64,000 nt of DNA from Sporosarcina sp. PTS2304 (GCF_003351785.1 NZ_CP031230.1:62001-126000), one strand, 5' to 3'. Counted from the first letter of the stretch, positions 43,554 through 52,352 are shown. Notes: a model not told the origin generated them from the letters alone. Numbers and translations: made by a program.

Positions 43554-43772
43554 AAGTAGCGGGCATCCGCCGGCTACTTTCAACTGTGAACAACTACAAA
43601 CCAAAATCAGGCAGAGAAAAACGAATCGTTTTTCTCTGCCTGATTTATTTTAGGGACTTATTGGACAGCCCCAATTTTTTGCCTACTAGAAATACGAAAT
43701 ACCTAGTGCCAAAAGTACTGAAAAGAAAAAGCATATGATATAATTAATTTGGTAAGAGAGGAGGAAAAAACA

Positions 43773-44471
43773 TTGCCCAAAAATTCAGAACGGTTTTTAG
43801 TGGCGTATAATCGAATTGATAAATCATTAATGAAAATAACAGATCTGCCAAGTCACTTGTCATTTTCTAAAAAAATCGACAGAGCTAAAAATCAAAACGC
43901 ACTTGTCGCTCATTATGAAGACGAACTTAGAGAGTTTGGAAGTTTACGTAATGCTATTGTACATAATCGAATCGGAATAGACTACACAATTGCAGAACCA
44001 CACGATCATATTGTAGAAACTATTGAACTAATAGAAGAAAAGCTGTCTCATCCAGTAACAGTTAAAGAGCTCTTTGAAAGAAAAGTACATACAGTACAAG
44101 CGAATGAATCATTAGCGACTGGTTTAAAAATTGTTAAAGAAAAGAAATTTAATCAATTACCTATCTATCAAAAAGGTAGATTTATCGGTCTAATTACAGC
44201 GAATGGGATAATGAATTGGCTAGCTGGACAAGAGACGGATAACATTTCCCGGGAAATCCCGACATTATTAGACATCTACAATCATGAAAAACGTAAAAAA
44301 ACATATCGTTTCGTCAAAAGTACGATGTCAGTTTATGAAGCAGAAGGTTATTTCAAGAAATCCATTATGTCTGGTAATCGATTAGAAGCTTTACTTATTA
44401 CAGAGCAAGGTGGGAAAGATGAAAAATTGATAGGGATTATTACCCCGCTAGATTTATTAAAATTGGATTGA
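43773..44471 (+). CDS. CBS-domain pair protein
   Basis: The start is TTG 43773, 8 bases after AGGAGG; the in-frame TTG 43749 precedes that site. The 232-residue protein has an N-terminal helical region (residues 1-90, with SLRNAIVHNR), then two CBS domains, about 95-155 (VHTVQANESLATGLKIVKEKKFNQLPIY) and 165-232. CBS pairs bind adenine nucleotides and act as energy or ion sensors. The N-terminal part resembles HEPN-like or apo helical regulatory segments, but this is not certain. A TATAAT box lies at 43739-43744. It converges on the antiporter gene. Confidence 0.75.
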   Translation: MPKNSERFLVAYNRIDKSLMKITDLPSHLSFSKKIDRAKNQNALVAHYEDELREFGSLRNAIVHNRIGIDYTIAEPHDHIVETIELIEEKLSHPVTVKELFERKVHTVQANESLATGLKIVKEKKFNQLPIYQKGRFIGLITANGIMNWLAGQETDNISREIPTLLDIYNHEKRKKTYRFVKSTMSVYEAEGYFKKSIMSGNRLEALLITEQGGKDEKLIGIITPLDLLKLD

Positions 44472-44499
44472 CTATATAGGCTTACATATCATTACAAAA

Positions 44500-44530
44500 C
44501 ACTCGAATTTATCTTTTTTCGAGTGCTTTT
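44500..44530. terminator. Hairpin terminator between convergent CBS and antiporter genes
   Basis: CACTCGAA (44500-44507) and TTCGAGTG (44518-44525) form a stem followed by CTTTT. It overlaps the last codons of the minus-strand antiporter gene. Confidence 0.55.
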
Positions 44531-45699
44531 GACAATGGAAAAATCCCGACACTTTGCAATAGTAACGATAAAAACACAACCGCAAATCCCAATGATACTA
44601 AAACGTCTGCTGACGAATCAGTAGCATCTGCTAAACTTAATAATAAAAAAATCGACATCGTTCCACGAATACCTGCCCACGACAAAAGCGAGGCCTCTTT
44701 AACGTTCACATGTTTACGATAACCAGAGAACATTTTCAACGTACCCATGATTACAATAAATCTTGTTAGCAAAGAGAAGATGAAAATTCCGCTTGCTAAT
44801 AACCAATAGTTAAATGATAGTAAATAATCTGCTGAGATAATTCCAATTACTAAAAATAAAATAGAGAGTAAGGCAGGCTCAGCCACTTCCCAAAAACCGT
44901 TTAATGAATTACGGTAGTCTTTTTCATGAGGTGTACGTTCTAATTCAGCCGACAGCATAATACCAGCAGCTACCGTAGCTAATACACCAGAAAATCCGAA
45001 ACCCTCTGCCAAATGAAATACACTATAAGCAATGATGATACTCAGCAACACTTGATGCTCTCGGTGTGTTGAAACATGTATTGCTTTACTAACCAGCCAT
45101 CCCGCAGCCAAGCCGGTAACAATACCCCCGATAGAAACAAACAAAAACTTCCCGACAAATGACCAAAACTCAAAATTTTCTTGCTGTGTAAACATAGTCA
45201 ATAGCACAGTGAACAAAACGACGCTCGTACCATCATTAATCATAGATTCTCCGTCTACTATTTCTGAAACAGCAGGGTCTTTCAATGATTTTTTCAAAAT
45301 CGACACGACAGACACGGGATCAGTAGGCGTTAAAATAGAAGCCACCAACAATGCGCCGGCCAACGAAATGCTAATTACTGTACCTAACGCATACGTCACG
45401 ATGCCTAATAAAATTGCTGTAAGGAGCAATCCTACCGTACTAAGAACGCCTATTACTGCGGCGTGCTTCTTTAAGGATTTGGCGGAGTAGTGATAGGCGG
45501 AAGTAAATAATAGTCCGGGTAAAAAGACGGTATAGATTAGTTCTTTTGAGACAGTGATAGTGCTGAAATAGGGGATAAATGAAAGTCCGAATCCGATAGT
45601 GACTAAAAAAACGGGTAAGGGAAAGTTCTTTTGTTTTTTGTCGATAGTCATCGCGATGTAGCCGATGGTTAATAAGATTAGTACTTGTACGATATCCAT
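44509..45699 (-). CDS. CPA1-type Na+(K+)/H+ antiporter
   Basis: ATG 45699 behind AAAGGTGGG. The 396-residue protein has about twelve membrane helices. Transport-site motifs of the CPA1/NhaP group are visible: TPTDPVSVVSILKKS, EIVDGESMINDGTSVVLF, and the conserved SWAGIRGTMSIFLLLSLAD late helix. It exchanges sodium or potassium for protons at the cell membrane. There is no long cytoplasmic tail or TrkA domain. It stands alone. Ion preference is not determined. Confidence 0.88.
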   Translation of the reverse strand: MDIVQVLILLTIGYIAMTIDKKQKNFPLPVFLVTIGFGLSFIPYFSTITVSKELIYTVFLPGLLFTSAYHYSAKSLKKHAAVIGVLSTVGLLLTAILLGIVTYALGTVISISLAGALLVASILTPTDPVSVVSILKKSLKDPAVSEIVDGESMINDGTSVVLFTVLLTMFTQQENFEFWSFVGKFLFVSIGGIVTGLAAGWLVSKAIHVSTHREHQVLLSIIIAYSVFHLAEGFGFSGVLATVAAGIMLSAELERTPHEKDYRNSLNGFWEVAEPALLSILFLVIGIISADYLLSFNYWLLASGIFIFSLLTRFIVIMGTLKMFSGYRKHVNVKEASLLSWAGIRGTMSIFLLLSLADATDSSADVLVSLGFAVVFLSLLLQSVGIFPLSKALEKR

Positions 45700-45992
45700 A
45701 TCAACCCACCTTTCCCTGCATTTATTTCTTAATATAGTTTCTATTCCCTTCGTGGTGCTTGTGAAAACGGGTTGTTTAGCAGGTTGAAGTTTTTGTAGCT
45801 TTGAGAAGAGCGCGACTAGCTGGTATTGTTACTGACTTTAGAAAGTGGCTACAGTAAGCAGAAACCCCACTAATTCCAAAATCTAAAATTAAGACGATTT
45901 ACGATCCAACAAAAACTAGTCTTCCAAGCTGAACAAACTAATAAACTCTTAACTTTATGAATAGTACATAATAATCATAATCAGAAATATAG
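45700..45992. other. Intergenic region between antiporter and heme operon 2
   Basis: No open frame with a ribosome site, no hairpin with a T run and no RNA gene are recognisable. It contains the antiporter promoter on the minus strand. Confidence 0.5.
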
Positions 45993-46050
45993 TTGACAAC
46001 GATTCTCATTATCAACTATGATTAACCTCAATGAGAAACATTCTCATTAT
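45993..46050 (+). promoter_or_regulatory. Promoter with two Fur-box-like operators, heme operon 2
   Basis: TTGACA (45993-45998) and TATGAT (46017-46022) are 18 bases apart. GATTCTCATTATC (46001-46013) fills the spacer, and a second site AATGAGAAACATTCTCATT (46030-46048) is a near-perfect inverted repeat just downstream. The arrangement parallels heme operon 1. Confidence 0.8.
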
Positions 46051-46070
46051 ATCTGAGGAGGAATGAAGAA

Positions 46071-47039
46071 ATGAAGAAGCTAGCAAGCGTGTTAAGTATA
46101 CTCATGTTACTATTCGTACTCAGTGCTTGTGGCACGAAAGACGAAAAAGCTACAGAAAATGTAGTAGCAGCAACAGCTGAACAACCTGAAGAAACAAGCC
46201 ACAAAACAATTGAAGTAACAGACATGACAGGCCAAACCTTGACATTCGAAAAAGCTCCAGAAACCGTTGCTACATTAAGCTCGGGTGACTTAGACATGTT
46301 ACTGGCGCTTGATATAGAAATAGCCGGTCGTCCAACTGTACAAGGATCGCCAGTAAAAGAACTGGAAGGAATTACAGAGGTCGGCAATCCACATCAACCG
46401 AACTTCGAAAAAATTGCAGAAGTCAATCCTGATGTAATCATAGCAGCTCCAAGTTTTAAACAACATGAAGCAAATATGGAGCGTCAAGGAACAAAAGTTA
46501 TTTATACAGCAGCGAACTCCGTTGAGGATATCAAAAATACCATTGGACTATTCGGAAAGCTATTTGCTAAAGAACAACAAGCAAAAACCATTCAAGACAC
46601 GATCACAAATGAAATTGAGAAAAGCATATCAGAAAAAGCGGATGCTGTGAAAACTTTATTAGTTTACGGTGCGCCAGGTACATATATGGTTGCGTTACCA
46701 AATTCATTGTCAGGGAATTTACTAGAATTAGCTGGTGGAGAAAACATCGCAAGTGATTTTCCGAATGAAGAGAAATATCCTCAATACGCAAGTTTAAGTG
46801 TCGAGAAAATTATCGAACGTAACCCAGAAATGGTCATGCTAATTACGCACGGCGAACCAGAAGCAGTCAAAGCAGCATTCGAAGGTGAAATGCTGAAAAA
46901 TCCAGCATGGAAAAACTTGGACGCTGTGAAATCTGGAAATGTAATCGTCCTGCCTTCACATTTATTTGGCACAAACCCAGGTACAAAAGTAGTCGATGCG
47001 CTAGAAGTGATGAAAGAAAGCTTAGGACAGGTTAAATAA
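46071..47039 (+). CDS. Heme/iron ABC transporter substrate-binding lipoprotein
   Basis: ATG 46071, 8 bases after a GAGGAGGAATG-type site. The 322-residue lipoprotein (LSAC, Cys20) has the FecB/IsdE-type fold. At the place of the IsdE axial Met the sequence reads VGNPHQPN, giving His108, while the second ligand is kept as His260 in LITHGEPEAV. A His/His site would make this protein differ from the Met/His protein of operon 1. IsdE-like blocks GAPGTYMVALPNSLSGNLLELAGG and HLFGTNPG are present. It delivers heme (or a related iron chelate) to the permease 1 base downstream. Heme specificity is supported by the IsdG-type oxygenase in the operon. Confidence 0.8.
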   Translation: MKKLASVLSILMLLFVLSACGTKDEKATENVVAATAEQPEETSHKTIEVTDMTGQTLTFEKAPETVATLSSGDLDMLLALDIEIAGRPTVQGSPVKELEGITEVGNPHQPNFEKIAEVNPDVIIAAPSFKQHEANMERQGTKVIYTAANSVEDIKNTIGLFGKLFAKEQQAKTIQDTITNEIEKSISEKADAVKTLLVYGAPGTYMVALPNSLSGNLLELAGGENIASDFPNEEKYPQYASLSVEKIIERNPEMVMLITHGEPEAVKAAFEGEMLKNPAWKNLDAVKSGNVIVLPSHLFGTNPGTKVVDALEVMKESLGQVK

Positions 47040-47040
47040 G

Positions 47041-48075
47041 ATGATCGCTGTAGGAGAACAGACAAAGAAAGAACGACATCCTCTCGCTAAAAAGCGTGTA
47101 ATTGTACTTGTGACAAGCGGTAGTTTAGTAATCTTAGCAGCGCTCGCTAGTTTGATGATCGGTCCGGTGTCCTTCTCCATGCAAGAAATTTGGAATGGAA
47201 TCTTCGTTGCGAATGACACGATGGAACGTCGAATTATTTGGGAGCTTCGCTTTCCACGTGTTTTAGTAGGAATGATAGTCGGAATTAGTTTGGCGGTGTC
47301 GGGCGCTATATTACAAGGAATTATGCGCAATCCTTTGGCTGATCCAGGAATTATTGGCGTGTCTTCGGGTGCAGGGCTTTCTGCAACAATCATTATGATA
47401 ATTTTTCCGGCGTATATTATGTTTTTGCCACTTGCAGCATTTTTAGGTGCTTTGATAACTGCGCTCGTAGTGTATGCATTGTCATGGAGGGGAGGCGCAT
47501 CCCCGCTACGCATTATTCTTGTAGGAGTGGCCATTAACGCAGTAATTGGAGCGGTTATGAGTGCGTTAATGTTGTTGTATAGTGACCGCGTACAAGCAGT
47601 TTTGCCATGGTTAGCAGGTGGCATTGCAGGTGTGGGATGGGTGCAATTTGAGATGATCATTTATTATGCACTTGCAGCATTCGTATTGGCGATCTTTGCT
47701 GTTAAGCATATTCGAATTTTGAGACTGGGCGATGAAGTGGCAAAGTTGCTTGGACATAACGTAGAACGTAGTCGCTTTTTCTTAATCGTACTAAGTACAC
47801 TTCTCGCTGGAATGGCAGTAAGTGTATCGGGTTTAATCGGTTTCGTTGGATTAGTTGTACCACATATCATGCGTTCAATTGTAGGCGGTGATTATCGCTA
47901 CTTGCTACCTGCTTCCGCATTAGGGGGAGGTTTGCTAGTTATCGTAGCGGATACTGTGGCACGAACAGCATTTAATCCGATCGAGCTACCGGTAGGAATT
48001 TTACTAGCCTTTTTAGGAGGACCGTTCTTCTTGTATTTAATTCAAAAACGGAGGGATTCATTTGCTGATAACTGA
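47041..48075 (+). CDS. FecCD-family heme/iron ABC transporter permease
   Basis: The 344-residue protein has a basic N-terminus, then the FecCD blocks ELRFPRVLVGMIVGISLAVS, MRNPLADPGIIGVSSGAG, LIGFVGLVVPHIMRS and the C-terminal GGPFFLYLIQKRR. It starts 1 base after the binding-protein stop and overlaps the ATPase start by 14 bases. It is a paralogue of the permease in heme operon 1. Confidence 0.88.
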   Translation: MIAVGEQTKKERHPLAKKRVIVLVTSGSLVILAALASLMIGPVSFSMQEIWNGIFVANDTMERRIIWELRFPRVLVGMIVGISLAVSGAILQGIMRNPLADPGIIGVSSGAGLSATIIMIIFPAYIMFLPLAAFLGALITALVVYALSWRGGASPLRIILVGVAINAVIGAVMSALMLLYSDRVQAVLPWLAGGIAGVGWVQFEMIIYYALAAFVLAIFAVKHIRILRLGDEVAKLLGHNVERSRFFLIVLSTLLAGMAVSVSGLIGFVGLVVPHIMRSIVGGDYRYLLPASALGGGLLVIVADTVARTAFNPIELPVGILLAFLGGPFFLYLIQKRRDSFADN

Positions 48076-48853
48076 AGAATTATCGTACCGCCACTCGGAT
48101 ACGTTTGAATTATCTAAAATTGACCTTCATATTAAGCAAGGGCAAATTGTCAGCTTGCTAGGTCCTAACGGTTCAGGAAAATCTACCTTTTTACGCTTGA
48201 TTTCGCGGCTGATTTCACCTGGAAGTGGGGAAGTGCTATTAAACGGTGATCGTCTAAAGCGTATGAAATCACAAGAAGTTGCGAAAAACCTGGCAATGTT
48301 ACCACAAATGCAAGATCATCAATTAGACGTCACAGTAGGAGAACTCGTTGAATTTGGAAGACATCCACATCGGACAGGTTATGGAAAACTGAGTGACGAA
48401 GATCAAGAAATTATTGATTGGGCAATCGGAGTCACAAAGTTAGGAGCCTATAAAAATCGCATTTTGCAATCGTTGTCAGGAGGAGAACGCCAACGTGCAT
48501 GGATTGCAATGGCTATTGCACAACGACCGAAAATTTTATTATTAGATGAACCTACTACCTATTTGGATATTTCGCACCAGCTGGAAGTAATGGAGCTTGT
48601 GACAGAGTTGAATGAGAAACATGGAATGACTGTCGTGATGGTTTTGCATGATATTAACCAAGCAGCGAGCTACAGCGACCGTTTGATTGTATTGAAAGAT
48701 GGCAGTGTACGTTTTGATGGCATCCCGCAATGCGTACTTTGTAAAGATATGTTCCATTCAATCTTTGAAATCGATGCTGAAATATTTATGAATAACGGTA
48801 AATGCTTTTTTACACCGAGTAAATTACGAAAGGGAGAATGTTATGAGAACTGA
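48062..48853 (+). CDS. Heme/iron ABC transporter ATP-binding protein
   Basis: TTG start at 48062, 5 bases after GGAGGGA and inside the permease gene, which indicates translational coupling. The 263-residue FecE-type ATPase has Walker A GPNGSGKST, signature LSGGERQRAWIAM, Walker B ILLLDEPTTYLDI and H-loop VLHDINQA. It overlaps the ankyrin gene by 11 bases at its 3' end. Confidence 0.88.
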   Translation: MLITEELSYRHSDTFELSKIDLHIKQGQIVSLLGPNGSGKSTFLRLISRLISPGSGEVLLNGDRLKRMKSQEVAKNLAMLPQMQDHQLDVTVGELVEFGRHPHRTGYGKLSDEDQEIIDWAIGVTKLGAYKNRILQSLSGGERQRAWIAMAIAQRPKILLLDEPTTYLDISHQLEVMELVTELNEKHGMTVVMVLHDINQAASYSDRLIVLKDGSVRFDGIPQCVLCKDMFHSIFEIDAEIFMNNGKCFFTPSKLRKGECYEN

Positions 48854-49262
48854 AGGAGAGAAGAAGCAACCTATTGAATTAGACTTGGTTCGTCAATACG
48901 TAATCGCTGCCCATGGTAACTTTGAAGAAGTGCAAAAATTAGTCGAACAAAAACCGGATTTAGTTCACGCTGTGATGAATTGGGGCGGAGATGATTGGGA
49001 AAGTGGTCTTGGTGCAGCAGCGCATACTGGAAATCGAGCTATCGCTGAGTATTTATTAGAAAAAGGGGCGCGTATGGATATTTTTTCGGCAGCTATGTTA
49101 GGAGAGTTGGAAATTGTTCAATCTATGTTGAAGTGGTATCCGTCTTGGTATGAGCTCAAAGGTCCTCACGGTATTCCATTAATGCGCCACGCTCTAGCTG
49201 GCGGAGAACCGTCACAACGAGTAGTGGAATATTTACAATCGATGAAAGTGGAGGTAGTATAA
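48843..49262 (+). CDS. Ankyrin-repeat protein in heme operon 2
   Basis: ATG 48843 behind AAAGGGAGAATG, overlapping the ATPase gene by 11 bases. The 139-residue cytoplasmic protein shows three to four ankyrin-like helix pairs: LVRQYVIAAHGNFEEVQKLV, LGAAAHTGNRAIAEYLLEKGA, FSAAMLGELEIVQSML and GIPLMRHALAGGEPSQRVVEYL. Ankyrin repeats bind partner proteins. Its position between the transporter ATPase and the heme oxygenase suggests a link between heme import and breakdown, but no such role is known to me. Confidence 0.78.
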   Translation: MRTEGEKKQPIELDLVRQYVIAAHGNFEEVQKLVEQKPDLVHAVMNWGGDDWESGLGAAAHTGNRAIAEYLLEKGARMDIFSAAMLGELEIVQSMLKWYPSWYELKGPHGIPLMRHALAGGEPSQRVVEYLQSMKVEVV

Positions 49263-49600
49263 TGCAGAAAATGACAGCAATTAATACGATTTTTGTAGAA
49301 AAAGGCAAGGGAGAACAAATTACTTCACGTTTTGCAAAAGCGAAAGCGGTGCACACGTTTGAAGGGTTTATTCGAATGGAAGTCCTTTTGAGTGAAGAAC
49401 ACGAAGAACGGGATGAAGTGAAAGTTTGTACGACTTGGGAAGATCGTAAATTTTTTGATGACTGGCTACATAGCCGGGAAAACGTGAGCGCCCACAATAG
49501 TAAAGCATCTTCAGAACCTAGTCCGATACTAGGCAATGAAGTCACAACATTCGCTGTAAAAGTACAACATCTACCTGCGGAAACAGTAGATTTAAAGTAA
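49262..49600 (+). CDS. isdG: IsdG-family heme-degrading monooxygenase
   Basis: The start ATG shares one base with the ankyrin stop (TAATG). The 112-residue ferredoxin-like (ABM) protein keeps the IsdG/IsdI catalytic triad at matching spacing: Asn8, Trp68 (DDWLHS) and His78 (SAHNS), against Asn7, Trp67 and His77 in S. aureus IsdG. The surrounding blocks HTFEGFIRMEV, EVKVCTTWEDRKFFDDW and SPILGNEVTTFAV also align. It would open the heme ring in the cytoplasm and free iron. It is the last gene of the Fur-controlled operon 2. Confidence 0.88.
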   Translation: MQKMTAINTIFVEKGKGEQITSRFAKAKAVHTFEGFIRMEVLLSEEHEERDEVKVCTTWEDRKFFDDWLHSRENVSAHNSKASSEPSPILGNEVTTFAVKVQHLPAETVDLK

Positions 49601-49604
49601 TAGC

Positions 49605-49907
49605 ATATGTCGGCAGATCTACAGCACACGGATCTGTCGCATATTTTCCGAACGTGATCGATGCAGTCACTCCCCTGCATCGATGGCTTTCGGAATACCG
49701 TTAGCGCAACTGTATATCGCGTAAGCAACTTGAGAGTGTACTGTACAAATTTATACGAAATGTTGTATAAAGAAGCCCACCATTACTTTTTTTACACAAT
49801 ATTTCAATCGCAACCCTCCCTTACTTGCGGACATTCTACTAATTACATACAGGACTCTTTCAAGTTGCTTCATTTGGCTGCTTTTCTAATAAGAAAAGCA
49901 GTTTTTT
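49605..49907 (+). terminator. Hairpins and terminator downstream of heme operon 2
   Basis: Three hairpins occur in a gene-free stretch. The first, 49605-49645, has GGCAGATC against GATCTGTC with a short T run. The second, 49656-49687, has arms ATCGATGCAG and CTGCATCGAT and no T run. The third, 49878-49907, has CTGCTTTTCT against AAGAAAAGCAG followed by TTTTTT and is the best terminator. The sequence between them carries no supported gene. Confidence 0.6.
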
Positions 49908-49921
49908 CATTTCTTCTAAAG

Positions 49922-49972
49922 AAAAAGGCTATCACATCAAGTCGGACGTTACGGACTTTGTGGACAGCCTCT
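49922..49972 (-). terminator. Terminator of the YjiH-like gene, IS-end-like
   Basis: On the minus strand, GGCTGTCCAC and GTGATAGCC pair, with inner AAGTC and GACTT, ending in TTTTTC, just after the stop of the minus-strand gene. GGCTGTCCACAAAGTC resembles the terminal repeat of the MITE at 43.2 kb and may be a relic of a related element. Confidence 0.6.
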
Positions 49973-49979
49973 TTATGAT

Positions 49980-51332
49980 TTAGAATAATAGATGTGCAAT
50001 TCCTGCAATGATCGGCAATGCAATAATTGTCCGCAACAAGAAAATAAGTAACAAATCAAAAATATTTAATGGGATTTTAGTGCCTAAAATCAAACCACCT
50101 ACTTCGGACATGTAGATCAGTTGTACAACTGAAACTGCCGCAATTGTAAACAATGTAACAGGTGATGTGATCATACCTTCTGCTAAAATGACCGGTAAGA
50201 ACATATCTGCAAAACCGACAACCATTGTTTGCGCCGCATCAGCAGCCTCAGGAATTTGTAGGCCATTTAAAATATATTCAAATGGTTTTCCGAGTACCCT
50301 GAAAATATTCGTGTACTCAGCTAATACTAATGCGACAGTACCGAACGCCATAACAACTGGCGTGACACCCACCCACATATCTAAAACGTTTTGCATTCCC
50401 GCACGAATAGTTTTCACAATGGAACGCTGCTTTGAAGCAGTCTCTAAAGCTTTTTCAATACCTAATGAAACGACATTCGTATTGGGGGGGAGCTTTTCAT
50501 CTTCTTCGGAATAAGCTCGATCATCAATATACGTATTCTTAATTGAACGTAATGGATAAATACGAGGCATAATTAAAGCTAAAATTAATCCGGTAAGAAT
50601 AACAGTACCGTAGAAAGGAAGAAAATAGTTAGCCATTCCTACTTTGTCAATAATGACTAGTGAAAATGTAATCGATACAACTGAAAATGTTGTAGAAATA
50701 ATAGCAGCTTCACGTTGCGTATAGTACCCATCTTCATATTGCTTACTCGTTAATAACACACCGATTGTACCGTCGCCAATCCATGAAGCGAATGCATCAA
50801 TAGAAGAACGTCCTGGTAATTTGAATAATGGACGCATAATCTTTACCATGAGCGTACCAAAAAACTCAAGTAAACCGAAGTTCAATAGTAACGGGAGTAA
50901 AAAACCGGCAAAGAAGAAAATACTGAACAAAAACGATACAAGTCCGTCACTAGCCAATAGCAAGCCACCTGTATTTTCATTCCAGATTGCTTCTGGACCA
51001 ATTTTGTAAACGACCATAATGGCAAAGATCGCTCCGATAATACGTGTAATTACCCAAAATGGTGTAACCTTAAATAAGTTCATAAAAAATGAAGGATGGT
51101 TCGGATCCTTTTTTATGAAAAGAAAAAGTATAGAGCCAACAGCAGAAATGATAATTAAATACATCATTACTTGAGGAATGATTGATTCTAATGAGCTCGC
51201 TAGTATATCAGCGAGTTTTGCGATAGGTACTTTCCAACCTGCTTCAAAAGGTAATGGAATCATAAATAATATAATACCGAGTATTGAAGGAATTAAAAAT
51301 ATGAACCATGTGCTAGCTGTATATTTCTTCAA
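49980..51332 (-). CDS. YjiH-family membrane protein with nucleoside-recognition (Gate) domain
   Basis: The start is placed at TTG 51332 behind AAGGAGAG; the longer frame from ATG 51380 has no ribosome site. The roughly 450-residue protein has about ten to eleven membrane helices and the Gate/nucleoside-recognition features PLLLNFGLLEFFGTLM and DAFASWIGDGTIGVLLTSKQYEDGYYT. YjiH relatives are thought to be transporters, with the substrate not established. It stands alone, divergent from the ribokinase gene. Confidence 0.75.
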   Translation of the reverse strand: MKKYTASTWFIFLIPSILGIILFMIPLPFEAGWKVPIAKLADILASSLESIIPQVMMYLIIISAVGSILFLFIKKDPNHPSFFMNLFKVTPFWVITRIIGAIFAIMVVYKIGPEAIWNENTGGLLLASDGLVSFLFSIFFFAGFLLPLLLNFGLLEFFGTLMVKIMRPLFKLPGRSSIDAFASWIGDGTIGVLLTSKQYEDGYYTQREAAIISTTFSVVSITFSLVIIDKVGMANYFLPFYGTVILTGLILALIMPRIYPLRSIKNTYIDDRAYSEEDEKLPPNTNVVSLGIEKALETASKQRSIVKTIRAGMQNVLDMWVGVTPVVMAFGTVALVLAEYTNIFRVLGKPFEYILNGLQIPEAADAAQTMVVGFADMFLPVILAEGMITSPVTLFTIAAVSVVQLIYMSEVGGLILGTKIPLNIFDLLLIFLLRTIIALPIIAGIAHLLF

Positions 51333-51482
51333 GGTGCATCTCTCCTTGTGTTCAGTATGTAGTTTTGTATATTTATACATTATACGGTGTGTGTGGCAGT
51401 TGTAAATACTTTAACACAAAATACAACTTTTCAGTTAGTGTGAGATATATCGTGTAAGAAATTAAAGAAATGAGGAATGTAC

Positions 51483-52352
51483 ATGATTACGGTCGTTGGA
51501 AGTGCTAATGTCGATATAGTCGCAGAGGCGGACGTGTTTCCGAACCAAGGAGAAACCGTCAGAGGCAGCAGTTTTCAAACAACACCAGGAGGGAAAGGGG
51601 CTAATCAAGCAGTCGCATGTGCCCGTTTAGGAGAAGAAGTGCAACTGATCGGTACAGTCGGTTCGGATCTGTTTAGTGAAACGATAATAAAAAATTTAAA
51701 AGAGCAGCTAGTTGATACTACATATGTAGAACAAGTGAGCGGACCTTCCGGAGTAGCTGTAATTTTATTGACCGCTGGTGATAATCGGATTATTTCTATA
51801 CCAGGCGCAAATCATTCACTGACAGTTGAACGTATAAATGCGGCAAGAGACGTATTTCGAAACAGCACGATTGTTATGCTTCAGTTAGAAATTCCAACTG
51901 AAGTCGTGTGGTGCGTCTTGCATATATGCAAAGAATTTCAAGTGCCTGTCATAATGGATCCTGCTCCAGCAACTAGTTTTTGTCACGACTTTTTACCTTA
52001 TATACGTTATGTAACGCCAAATGAAACAGAGTGTCAGCAAATTTTTGGAACATCAATGGAAGAAGCGATCAAACAATATCCAAATAAATTGCTCGTAACA
52101 CTTGGTAAAGAAGGTGTGCGCTATCACGATGGCAAACAACAAATTCACATTCCCGCAGTGGAAGCGCATGTTGTAGATACGACAGGTGCTGGTGATACAT
52201 TCAACGGGGCACTCGCAGCTCAGTTACATCGTCAAAAGAGCTTATTTCAAGCATTGCAATTCGCTACAGTAGCAGCGGCGTTGTCAGTGGAGAAGTTTGG
52301 TGCTCAAGGAGGAATGCCGACAAATAAAGAAGTACAAGCGAAACTGACTTGA
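51483..52352 (+). CDS. rbsK: Ribokinase
   Basis: The start is ATG 51483, 7 bases after TGAGGA; ATG 51477 overlaps that site. The 289-residue PfkB-family enzyme has the ribokinase opening VVGSANVDIVAEADVFPNQG, the GGKGANQAVACARLG signature and the catalytic DTTGAGDTFNGALAAQL. It phosphorylates D-ribose to ribose 5-phosphate. The usual partners rbsD and the ribose ABC genes are absent here, so ribose must arrive by another route. A nucleoside source via the neighbouring Gate-domain protein is a possible link. Confidence 0.85.
   Translation: MITVVGSANVDIVAEADVFPNQGETVRGSSFQTTPGGKGANQAVACARLGEEVQLIGTVGSDLFSETIIKNLKEQLVDTTYVEQVSGPSGVAVILLTAGDNRIISIPGANHSLTVERINAARDVFRNSTIVMLQLEIPTEVVWCVLHICKEFQVPVIMDPAPATSFCHDFLPYIRYVTPNETECQQIFGTSMEEAIKQYPNKLLVTLGKEGVRYHDGKQQIHIPAVEAHVVDTTGAGDTFNGALAAQLHRQKSLFQALQFATVAAALSVEKFGAQGGMPTNKEVQAKLT

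Larger units (their letters stand above)
43225..43672. mobile_element. 448-bp MITE-like element derived from an IS1182-like transposon
   Basis: The ends GGGGCTGTCCAGAAAGTC (43225 inward) and the complement of GGACTTATTGGACAGCCCC (ending 43672) form imperfect terminal inverted repeats. AATT lies on both outer sides. Inside are a 45-codon transposase start and two large hairpins: 43542-43591 (19-base perfect arms) and 43604-43646 (about 20-base arms beginning AAATCAGGCAGAG). Too short for a full transposase, so non-autonomous. The IS family name is from memory of the end sequence and start peptide and is tentative. Confidence 0.7.

Noticed and set aside
43368..43604. Minus-strand open frame through the MITE-like element
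   Set aside because: It is the shadow of a hairpin and of the plus-strand transposase stub; no start signal.
49661..49978. Plus-strand open frame of 105 codons downstream of isdG
   Set aside because: It runs over three hairpins and terminator sequence, with low-complexity Phe/Leu-rich translation and no ribosome binding site.
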